This document shows, one piece after another, positions 57,295 through 64,000 of a stretch of DNA of 64,000 bases. A program made the position numbers and the translations under genes. Source of the stretch: Pseudomonas fluorescens HK44 (GTDB lineage: Bacteria; Pseudomonadota; Gammaproteobacteria; Pseudomonadales; Pseudomonadaceae); assembly GCF_000217955.3 (NCBI RefSeq), contig NZ_AFOY02000027.1, positions 62,001-126,000 on the forward strand, given 5' to 3'. The notes below the pieces were generated by a model. The model made no database searches, was not told the DNA's origin, and worked only from the letters and a program-made list of their open reading frames with translations. The stretch's first letter is position 1. Each line of letters starts with the position of its first letter.

Positions 57295-58730
57295 GTCGCG
57301 ACCCAGAACACAGCGCAAAACAGCACACCGACAATCAGACTGACACGGTCACGGACGGCGAATACCACTGGATCGTCATGCATTTCCCCGCGATAAGTCA
57401 GCATCCAGACACGGGTAATCCAAAATAGTAGCAGCGGACAGGCCAGCCAGATCACTTGGGGATTGAGATAAAGCCCTGTCGTATCTTGCCCATGGATATA
57501 CAAAGCCAACACCATCACCGACAGGTAACCAGACGAGGCACCCAGCGACGAGATCATTTCTAGATCACCCGGATAGTAACCACGGCCACGGGTTTTCTCG
57601 GTTTCCCCCTTGCTGCGTGCCTCGCGCAATTCGGCGTAGCGTTTAACCAGCGCCAGACTGAGGAAGATGAACATCGAGAAGGCTAGTATCCAGAAGGTCA
57701 GTTCAAGTCCGCAAGCTGCCGCACCGGCGATGATGCGCACGGTATAGAGCATAGCCAGCGCGATGGCATCGATTGCCATATACCGTTTCAACGACATCGA
57801 ATAGGCCAGGGTCAGGATGTAGTAGGCAACCAGCACTCCAGCAAATTGCCAGGGCAACAATAAGGCTGCACCATCAAATGCCATGACCAGCAAGACAGGG
57901 AAGGCTATCAACCCTGACTTGATCGACAAGCGCCCCGCCGCAAATGGACGATTGCGCTTGGAGTGGTGATGACGATCATCCGCCAGATCGAGCAAATCAT
58001 TGAGCAGATAGACGCTGGAAGCACACAGCCCGAAGAACAGGAAGGCTAGTAGACCTTGCCACAGCAGTAAAGGATTGGTTATCTGATGCGCAGCCAGCAA
58101 AGGCACGAAAATCAGCGTATTTTTCATCCATTGGTGCAGGCGCAGCGCCTTAAACCAATCCTTTATTCCTGATGGATTGGAACGAATAACCTGTTCGACA
58201 TTACCCTGCTTTTGCGCCCGACGCTCCACACCTGGCTCAGGATTGACCACATAAGCGTGCCGGGCTGCAGCCCAGACTGGAATGTCGTCATGAGAGTTAC
58301 CGGCGTAATCAAATCCCTTCTCTCCATAATGCTCGACCAGCAGATCACGCTTGCGATGCGCTGACAGGTTTCGCTCGGCATTGGTAGCCAGTACCTCGTC
58401 GAACAGTTGTAGGTGATCGGCGATACGCTTGGCCAGCGTATAGTGACTGGCTGTTGCCAAAATAATGGAGCGGCCTTTGCTTCGTTCCGCTTTGATCAGC
58501 GCGATGATTTCAGGGTCATAGGGCAAAAGACTGACATCAATATCTGTCGCATGAGCTAAGCCTTCTTTCAAGGCGGTCTTGCCTTTGGCCAGCCAACCAA
58601 GCGGTTTAAATAGGCTTAAAGGCTTATGCCTGACAAAGGCCATACCGGTTTCCAGGAGCAGGTTGGAACGCAGTAGGGTGCCGTCGAGATCGACAACGAA
58701 AGGGAGGGCAACGGGCGTAAATTCAGTCAT
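57291..58730 (-). CDS. HAD phosphatase-UbiA prenyltransferase fusion (polyprenyl-phosphate phosphoribosyltransferase type)
   Basis: A 479-residue fusion. Residues 1-200 are a HAD-like phosphatase (VVDLDGTLLRSNLLLETG and IILATASHYTLAKRI; acceptor Asp in DLDGT). Residues 210-479 are a UbiA-type membrane prenyltransferase with about eight helices and metal-binding motif LLNDLLDLADDRHHHSKRNRP. In mycobacteria UbiA (Rv3806c) makes decaprenylphosphoryl-5-phosphoribose and a separate phosphatase removes the phosphate; here both activities appear fused. Start at ATG 58730, preceded by GAAGAG. It is the first gene of the operon. Confidence 0.82.
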   Translation of the reverse strand: MTEFTPVALPFVVDLDGTLLRSNLLLETGMAFVRHKPLSLFKPLGWLAKGKTALKEGLAHATDIDVSLLPYDPEIIALIKAERSKGRSIILATASHYTLAKRIADHLQLFDEVLATNAERNLSAHRKRDLLVEHYGEKGFDYAGNSHDDIPVWAAARHAYVVNPEPGVERRAQKQGNVEQVIRSNPSGIKDWFKALRLHQWMKNTLIFVPLLAAHQITNPLLLWQGLLAFLFFGLCASSVYLLNDLLDLADDRHHHSKRNRPFAAGRLSIKSGLIAFPVLLVMAFDGAALLLPWQFAGVLVAYYILTLAYSMSLKRYMAIDAIALAMLYTVRIIAGAAACGLELTFWILAFSMFIFLSLALVKRYAELREARSKGETEKTRGRGYYPGDLEMISSLGASSGYLSVMVLALYIHGQDTTGLYLNPQVIWLACPLLLFWITRVWMLTYRGEMHDDPVVFAVRDRVSLIVGVLFCAVFWVAT

Positions 58731-59163
58731 AAGAACTCTTCCCAGAGGGCTGATCCAGCGAAGTTGACCCATAAAAACAACATAGCAGGTAAAGCAGGTT
58801 TCGGCTGACAATATAGCGCTCTGGCGGCACAGGTTATGGCAAAAAGCTACCGGTGGTCGGGCATTTAAGCGCAATCAGCTCACCGCACGCTCTCGGACAG
58901 CGGTAGCCGCTGCCGAAGGCTGCGCTCGACCGCAACACGGGCGCAAAATCTCAAGTCCGTAGAAGGCCCGGCGGACCTTGGCGCAGTCTGCGGCAGCGGC
59001 ATCTTAGGTTGACTGAATTCGGTAGTGGGGCATCCTCTTCCTTAACTGGACTTGGTAGCAACCAGTGCATCACGATCCGGTCTCCGGTAGGCCCCCCCAC
59101 TCTCTCTATGCGCGGGCATTGGCGATCAACCTTGTCGAAATTGTAGATCGTCGCGGTTTTCTT
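58731..59163. other. intergenic region with no supported gene
   Basis: 433 bases upstream of the arabinose-lipid operon. It includes a GC-rich stretch with GGTAGCCGCTGCCGAAGGC and a weak GTG-initiated frame continuing to 59298 (about 77 codons) without a ribosome site, which I cannot support. No clear promoter for the operon was identified. Confidence 0.4.
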
Positions 59164-59274
59164 TCAGTGCGAGAGAAGGAAGAAATTTTGGCCGCCCGAC
59201 AAACCGCTCCTATGCAGGTTTCCAGGGTGATCAAGGAAATGAGGCTTTCCAAGTGCAGCCTCGCGCATGATGCT

Positions 59275-59367
59275 TTGCAGGTAGTTTTGTACCCTTAAAG
59301 CGACGTCAATTGTGCCGCGCTTCTGGATCGCTTCCAGAGGTTGCATCAGGTCATGGGTGTCCAGATC
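59275..59367 (-). pseudogene. P4-type integrase, second fragment beyond the IS3 insertion
   Basis: Minus-strand reading continues the integrase after the IS: DTHDLMQPLEAIQKRGTIDV and ALRVQNYLQSIMREA are the middle of a P4-type tyrosine integrase (typical LRxIEARGxxxxAxRVRQRI). After that the sequence loses similarity, so the catalytic C-terminus is missing. Both the upstream fragment and this one carry the five-base duplication AGATC. Confidence 0.7.
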
Positions 59368-59439
59368 CCCGGTGTCAGGATAGTTGTCGCCTCTCCGGTT
59401 TTTCCTAAAAAGCATACCGGGGGCGGAAAGAGATTGGTT

Positions 59440-59939
59440 GTGCCGTACTATTCACCTGAACGCAGAGCCGCATTACTCAAGATGCTGCTTCCCCCACTGA
59501 ACCTGTCGATGGCCGAGGTTTCCCGGCGCGAAGGGGTCAGCGAAATGTCTTTGTCCAACTGGCGCAAGCAGCTCAGTTCTGAAGGAAGTGCAGTGTCCGA
59601 AAACAAGTCACCGGCCGAGAGTTGGTCAGCCGAAACCAAGTTTGCTGTCGTCCTTGAAGCGGCCGGCTTGTCCGAGATCGACCTGGGCGAGTATTGCCGC
59701 CGCAAAGGCCTTTACCCCGAGCAAATCACTGCCTGGCGACAAGCCTTCATCACCGGCCAGAAATCGGAAAAGGCCCAGCAAAAAGAAGATCGGGAGCAGT
59801 CTCGCAAGGATAGAAACGCATCCAGGAACTTGAGCGCGAACTGCGTCGAAAAGACAAGGCACTTGCTGAAACAGCTGCGTTGTTGGTGCTGCGAAAAAAG
59901 CTCAACGACTACTGGGGGACCGACAACGAGGACAACTGA
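59440..59939 (+). pseudogene. IS3 orfA transposase subunit, frameshifted
   Basis: Starts GTG near 59440: VPYYSPERRAALLKMLLPPL and SMAEVSRREGVSEMSLSNW are the helix-turn-helix part. Near 59810 the frame is lost, but the -1 frame continues with KRIQELERELRRKDKALAET and AALLVLRKKLNDYWGTDNED to a TGA at 59937-59939. A one-base indel near GATAGAAACGC explains this. A programmed -1 shift is possible but no classic slippery A6G is present. Confidence 0.75.
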
Positions 59940-59944
59940 CGACT

Positions 59945-60993
59945 TTGCCAGAACGGCAGTTACTCGTTGGCTGGCTGAGCAACGCGGTCGTGGCGGGAGC
60001 CAGAAAAATCAGGGCCTGCCGGGAAATCGGACTATCGCTGCGGACTTTGCAACGGTGGACTGAAACAAACGTTATCCGCACCGATGCCCGAACGACTGTC
60101 ACACGGCCAACGCCGCGTAATGCGCTGAGTGAGGTCGAGCGCCAGGCGATTGTGACGCTGTGCAACGGCGCTGATTATGCTCACTTGCCGCCCAGCCAGA
60201 TCGTGCCGCGCCTGGCCGATCAAGGGCGTTATCTAGCGTCGGAGGCCACGTTTTATCGCGTCTTGCGTGCGGCGGGTCAACAGCAACATCGAGGCCGTTG
60301 TCAGCGCCCCAGGCGGTACGCAGCACCGACGACTCATGCGGCCAAAGCGCCCAATCAGGTCTGGTCGTGGGACATCACGTATCTGCCGTCGCCGATACGC
60401 GGCAAGTACTACTATCTCTATCTGATCGAGGATATTTACAGCCGCAAGGCCGTGGGCTGGGAGGTCTACGACGCGGAAAGCGGCGAGAAAGCCGCCGCAC
60501 TGCTGCAACGCAGCGTGATCGGCGAGCAGTGTTTACGCGAACCGCTGGTGCTGCACTCGGACAACGGAGCGCCGATGAAATCGGTGACGCTGTTGAGCAA
60601 GATGTACGAGCTGGGCATCACGCCCTCGCGGGGACGACCACGGGTGAGCAACGACAATCCCTACTCGGAGTCGCTGTTTAGAACGCTGAAGTACTGCCCG
60701 CAATGGCCACAGGATGGTTTTGCCAGTTTGGACGCCGCACGAGCTTGGGTGAGGGATTTTTATGGCGTTGGTATAACCACGAGCACCGGCATAGCCGGAT
60801 CCGTTTTGTCACGCCAGTCGAGCGGCATCGAGGGCTGGATCATCAAGTCTTGGCCCTGCGACATGAGCTGTACGAACGAGCCAAGGGGAAAACCCCGGAG
60901 CGCTGGTCGGGTCAGACGCGTAACTGGGAGCCGATCGGTACCGTGTTTTTGAACCCGGATCGAGAGCAACAGGTCGAGAAAAGAGCGGCATAG
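59945..60993 (+). pseudogene. IS3 orfB integrase-type transposase, frameshifted
   Basis: Starts TTG at 59945. The DDE-type core is WSWDITYLPSPIRGKYYYLY, LVLHSDNGAPMK and NDNPYSESLFRTLKYCP. At a T5 run near 60760 the frame shifts; WYNHEHRHSRIRFVTPVERH continues in the next frame to 60993. One extra T would restore it. The catalytic D, D and E lie in the first frame, but the C-terminus needed for activity is out of frame. Confidence 0.8.
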
Positions 60994-61036
60994 TTAGACG
61001 GTTGACGCGACAACTACCTTGAAAAACGCCGAGATC

Positions 61037-61474
61037 GACAATAGAGCGAGCGCCGACCAGCGGGAAGACATGGGTTTTGAGGCGGCTCAGAACCGTCTTG
61101 GCATGACCCGGTGCCCATTTGGCAGACATCGCGTTGTGCCATTCCAGTGCAGCGCTTTCAAAGGTACGGCCTTTGATTGCGGCCTGCGTCTTGGCTTGGT
61201 GTTTGGTCTCTATGGGGTCGATGCCTTTCGCCAGCATCCGCTTGACCTCCAGGCGCTTGTTGCGCGCATCGGCGAGGCCGACCACGGGGTAGTTGCCGAA
61301 GGAGGTCAGTCCTTCACGACCATCAGGTTTTACATACCTGAAACGCCAGCCTTTGCGGCCATTGGGTTGGACTAGAAGGTAGAGGCCGTCGCCGTCGAAT
61401 AGCTTGTAGGCGCGGTCAGTGGGCTTGGCTGAGCGGCAAGCCGAATCGGAGAGTGGAGCAGTGGTGCGCGACAT
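61037..61474 (-). pseudogene. P4-type integrase, N-terminal fragment
   Basis: Reads MSRTTAPLSDSACRSAKPTD, RAYKLFDGDGLYLLVQPNGRK and GWRFRYVKPDGREGLTSFG, the N-terminal DUF4102-like domain of P4-type integrases, then KALTFESAALEWH-like TFESAALEWHNAMSAKWAPG and the arm domain. It is cut by the IS3 element after SIVDL. The continuation is at 59275-59367. It marks an integrated element boundary; no tRNA attachment site was recognised beside it. Confidence 0.8.
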
Positions 61475-61561
61475 AAGGGTACTCCCCCTTTATCGAATTA
61501 CCTTACCCCTAAAACGGATGGGATCCACCAGATTTTGACGTAACCCGACAGAACCCCAAAA

Positions 61562-61578
61562 CGAAAAAACCCGCCAGA
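61562..61578. terminator. left half of a terminator split by the IS5 element
   Basis: CGAAAAAACCCGCC pairs with GGCGGGTTTTTCG at 62938-62950, 1.35 kb away on the other side of the IS5-family element. The loop was the insertion target. Confidence 0.6.
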
Positions 61579-61580
61579 AC

Positions 61581-62932
61581 AGACTGTGTGAAAACTATTC
61601 GAGCGCCAAACACCGATCAATAAACGATCAAATTTGGCGTTCTCTCGCTCTTTCTGAGCGACTCAGCTCGTAAAAGCTTTAAGGAAACTCTGAAAAAGAC
61701 TTCCAACTCTGGTGAAATACCCCCTCACACGAATCGACCGGTTGAGCCCCGATGAAACAGATGTCCTTCGCCGATGCCGAGTATGCCGGCAAACGTAAGC
61801 AAACCCGCCGTGAGCGCTTCCTGATCGAGATGGATCAAGTCGTGCCCTGGAAGGGGTTGATTGCCTTGATCGAACCGCATTATCCAAAGGGTGAAGGCGG
61901 TCGTCCGGCGTATCCGTTGCTGGCCATGTTGCGGGTTCATCTGATGCAGAACTGGTTCGGCTACAGCGATCCGGCGATGGAGGAATCGCTGTATGAAACG
62001 ATGATCCTGCGTCAGTTTGCAGGGCTGCATCTGGATCGAATTCCTGACGAAACCACGATCCTCAACTTCCGCCGCTTGCTGGAGAAGCATGACCTGGCGG
62101 GCGGGATTTTGCAGGTTATCAACGGTTATCTGGGTGAGCGTGGATTGATGTTGCGCCACGGAACGATAGTGGATGCGACGATCATTCATGCCCCCAGCTC
62201 AACCAAGAATAAAGACAAGAAACGCGATCCCGAGATGCATCAGACCAAGAAAGGAAATCAGTACTATTTTGGAATGAAATCCCACATTGGCGTCGATGCG
62301 GATTCGGGCTTGGTTCATAGCGTGGTCGGTACTCCTGCCAACGTGGCGGACGTGACACAAGTGGATCAACTGCTTCATGGGGAAGAGGTTCACGTCTGTG
62401 GCGATGCCGGTTACACCGGGGTGCAGAAGCGCCCGGAACATCAGGATCGCAAGATGATCTGGTCGATTTCTGCACGGCCCAGTTCGTACAAAGAGCATGG
62501 CAAAGACACGGTGATCGGCAGTGCGCTACGCGGAATTGAGTATGCGAAAGCGCAAGTCAGAGCCAAGGTTGAGCACCCATTTCGAGTGATCAAGCGCCAG
62601 TTTGGCTATACGAAAGTGCGCTTTCGTGGTCTGACGAAAAACATCGCTCAACAGACGACGTTGTTCGCCTTGTCGAACTTGTGGATGGTGCGAAAACGAT
62701 TGTTGAATGCAGGAGAGGTGCGCCTGTAATGCGGGCTAATCGCCCTGAAACAGCGCGATTAGAGGAAAAATCATGAATTAAAGAGTGGAAAGGTCTGCTT
62801 TTCGACCAAATCAGCGTTTTTTGAACCTCACGCAGAGAAGGCATCAAAAATCGGTGGGTACTTCAGAACTTCCTTAAGGATTTCGCGTAGCAACGCGAAC
62901 CTTAGAGCTGAGCTGGAGTTTTCACACAGCCT
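61581..62932 (+). mobile_element. IS5-family insertion sequence
   Basis: The ends are inverted: AGACTGTGTGAAAACT on the left, and the reverse complement of AGGCTGTGTGAAAACT on the right. It contains one intact transposase. No clear target duplication was found, which is the main uncertainty about the precise ends. Size about 1.35 kb. Confidence 0.85.
61752..62729 (+). CDS. IS5-family transposase
   Basis: A 325-residue DDE transposase. QMSFADAEYAGKRKQTRRER at the start; catalytic Asp in TIVDATIIHAPSS, second Asp in VCGDAGYTGVQKRPEH, and Glu in RAKVEHPFRVIKRQFGYTKV. Intact, so the element may still move. Same strand as the IS3 genes but unrelated. Confidence 0.93.
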   Translation: MKQMSFADAEYAGKRKQTRRERFLIEMDQVVPWKGLIALIEPHYPKGEGGRPAYPLLAMLRVHLMQNWFGYSDPAMEESLYETMILRQFAGLHLDRIPDETTILNFRRLLEKHDLAGGILQVINGYLGERGLMLRHGTIVDATIIHAPSSTKNKDKKRDPEMHQTKKGNQYYFGMKSHIGVDADSGLVHSVVGTPANVADVTQVDQLLHGEEVHVCGDAGYTGVQKRPEHQDRKMIWSISARPSSYKEHGKDTVIGSALRGIEYAKAQVRAKVEHPFRVIKRQFGYTKVRFRGLTKNIAQQTTLFALSNLWMVRKRLLNAGEVRL

Positions 62933-62937
62933 GAGAA

Positions 62938-62950
62938 GGCGGGTTTTTCG
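62938..62950. terminator. right half of the split terminator
   Basis: GGCGGGTTTTTCG, complement of the left half at 61562-61575. Confidence 0.6.
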
Positions 62951-63429
62951 GGGGTTTCAGAGATTTTGAAAGCCTTCTCTGGAACCTTGTGGCACTAGGA
63001 GTCGAAGCAAGGTAGTAACTATCTGTAAATAAACGAAATTATCTAATGGTAATTGTTATTCTATCCCTAAAACTATCCTGAGGCTGGAAGGTGCTTCTAG
63101 ATGAAGGACTACCTAAGGAGGATGTACGTGTTCGACGCCTTAGCATCGTTAATTACATACGTACAGCTCTTTTTCGTTATGTCAATGGGTCGAAAGTCTC
63201 AATCATGATAAGAGCCGTTATCAGCATCAAGTGGTCAGTTGGGGGCTGTAGTTTTCAAACGGGCGAAGATTTCTCGTTTAGTGGTGGGGGCTAGCTTGCA
63301 TTCGTGAAATTGCTATGGCTTGATTAAGAGCGCGCGATTAGTTCTTGGAAATATATCAAATAACGTCCTCCCCTCCCCATACAAGCTCAGTGGGCCTATC
63401 GACCGCCTGTTGTTAGCAAAGGAGTGCAT
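62951..63429. other. intergenic region upstream of the reverse-transcriptase-like gene
   Basis: 479 AT-rich bases after the IS5 element and split terminator. A short frame at 63091-63294 has no ribosome site and no recognisable product. Such gaps before defence reverse transcriptases often hold a non-coding RNA, but I could not define one here. AAAGGAG precedes the next start. Confidence 0.35.
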
Positions 63430-64000
63430 ATGAGTTACTCGGCAACGTTTACCGACTGGAAGGGCTTACGCCTTGAAGATTTAGTAGTCGCCTATCGTAA
63501 GGCAAAAGCTGATTGTTTTTTTGAAAATACATTTCCAACCGCTATAAAGTTTGCCGAGTACGAACAAAAATTATTAGAAAATCTGAAAGATTTACTAGTT
63601 AGAGTGCAACTTAATCGAGGGTTTTCCGAAGATAAGAAATTACTTGGTGAGTTTCGTTTGTTACCTAAAAAGCTTTCTGTTGAGCCGAAGAGAGAGAGCG
63701 CAAATGGGCATATTCACTTTTCTTGTCCAGTAAGGGCGTTTGAAAGTCTTAAAAGTAATAATGACTTAGTTCCTGAGTTTCGTATTGTTGGCGATTTTCC
63801 TGTGGATGCGCATATATTATCTGCGCTTTGGATAAACACCATCGGGCATAAGTTTGACGCTTGTTTGGGTAGGGATTGTTACGGTGCACGATTAAAACGT
63901 ATTAGAAATGATGATAGTTTGGACAGGAACGCAGATAAGCCTTTTCACATAAGTGCAATAGGTTCCTTTACGCCATATTTCCAACCTTATCAAAAGTGGC
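63430..64000 (+). CDS. probable defence-type reverse transcriptase, N-terminal part (runs off the window)
   Basis: A frame open to the end of the window, 190 residues visible, with ATG at 63430 after AAAGGAG. It begins MSYSATFTDWKGLRLEDLVV. The later part has CYGARLKRIRND and AIGSFTPYFQPYQKW, which recalls the region before the first RT motif of the DRT/Abi group of reverse transcriptases (usually followed by a WR and the LDLKSFY-type motif). The catalytic YxDD motif is outside the window. AT-rich and next to mobile elements, so acquired by transfer. The assignment is tentative. Confidence 0.45.
   Translation, partial: MSYSATFTDWKGLRLEDLVVAYRKAKADCFFENTFPTAIKFAEYEQKLLENLKDLLVRVQLNRGFSEDKKLLGEFRLLPKKLSVEPKRESANGHIHFSCPVRAFESLKSNNDLVPEFRIVGDFPVDAHILSALWINTIGHKFDACLGRDCYGARLKRIRNDDSLDRNADKPFHISAIGSFTPYFQPYQKW

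Larger units (their letters stand above)
59368..61031 (+). mobile_element. IS3-family insertion sequence interrupting the integrase
   Basis: Flanked by AGATC at 59363-59367 and 61032-61036, a probable five-base target duplication. The inner ends share TAGTTGTCGC in inverted orientation (CCCGGTGTCAGGATAGTTGTCGC on the left, and CGGCGTTTTTCAAGG then TAGTTGTCGC on the right, reversed). It contains orfA and orfB in overlapping arrangement, both damaged. Removing it restores the integrase frame exactly (SIVDL followed by DTHDL). Confidence 0.85.

Noticed and set aside
59065..59298. 77-codon GTG-initiated frame beside the integrase remnant
   Set aside because: No ribosome site, no recognised product, and it overlaps the opposite strand integrase fragment. 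Left as part of the intergenic region.
61475..61560. tRNA attachment site upstream of the integrase
   Set aside because: The sequence has no T-arm or acceptor-like pattern, so the usual P4-type attachment in a tRNA gene cannot be supported here.
63091..63294. Small ORF upstream of the reverse-transcriptase-like gene
   Set aside because: Repeats of unlikely residues, no ribosome site; the region may rather encode RNA.
1..64000. CRISPR arrays, rRNA and tRNA genes
   Set aside because: No regularly spaced short repeats and no cloverleaf-like or rRNA-like sequence was recognised on reading the window.

Overview
The window is a chromosomal segment of a Pseudomonas, most probably of the P. fluorescens group. 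The evidence is the high GC of the core, Pseudomonas-type gene orders (gshA-paaI-like-tex-ompR-envZ-rimK-hslR-hslO-pckA; fdhD beside an FdhF/YdeP oxidoreductase; nudE-cysQ; dctBD beside rfbBC; aguBA beside an OprD-family porin), and many paired GTGGCGAGGGAGCTTGCTCCC-type intergenic repeats. No rRNA, tRNA or CRISPR array was seen.

Region by region. 1-6.7 kb: end of a BCCT betaine/choline transporter, an aldo/keto reductase, and a complete taurine operon (tauABCD) with an inverted repeat upstream. 6.7-18.9 kb: conserved core genes for glutathione synthesis (gshA), Tex, the OmpR/EnvZ-type (AmgRS) envelope-stress pair, ribosomal-protein modification (rimK, rimB), heat-shock proteins Hsp15 and Hsp33, and PEP carboxykinase. 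18.9-22.5 kb: an accessory pocket with a hipBA toxin-antitoxin module and duplicated operator-like repeats, a DUF1493 gene, a truncated antitoxin and two paralogous small genes. 22.8-38.5 kb: a RecQ-family helicase, thioesterases, a glycine-zipper protein with a probable small RNA beside it, an FdhF/YdeP-FdhD pair, LysR, YrfG, NudE, CysQ, DctBD and RfbBC. 38.6-41 kb: a small S-type-pyocin/colicin-E3-like ribonuclease with its immunity gene and a DUF3916 gene. 41-49.4 kb: agmatine catabolism (aguB, aguA) beside a kinase-peptidase-aminotransferase fusion, a DsbA-like protein and an OprD porin with a structured leader. 49.4-53.1 kb: a DUF3077 gene with an attenuator-like leader and an unrecorded 38-residue ORF, then a tautomerase-DsbA-SDR operon and a carboxymuconolactone decarboxylase. 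53.1-58.7 kb: a polyprenyl-phosphate-arabinose-like operon (UbiA/HAD, DprE1-like, DprE2-like, flippase-like, membrane glycosyltransferase-like); the last gene carries two homopolymer frameshifts. 59-64 kb: a genomic-island edge with a P4-type integrase split by an IS3-family element, an IS5-family element inserted in a terminator, and, running off the window, an AT-rich gene that looks like the N-terminus of a defence-type reverse transcriptase.

The most interesting points are the attenuator plus small ORF at 49.7-50.1 kb and the leader hairpin it shares with another small gene; the arabinose-lipid operon with its broken final enzyme; the E3-type ribonuclease with Lys in place of an expected His; the duplicated hipBA operators; and the possible reverse-transcriptase system at the right end. 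Functions come from reading sequence motifs; no database search was run.
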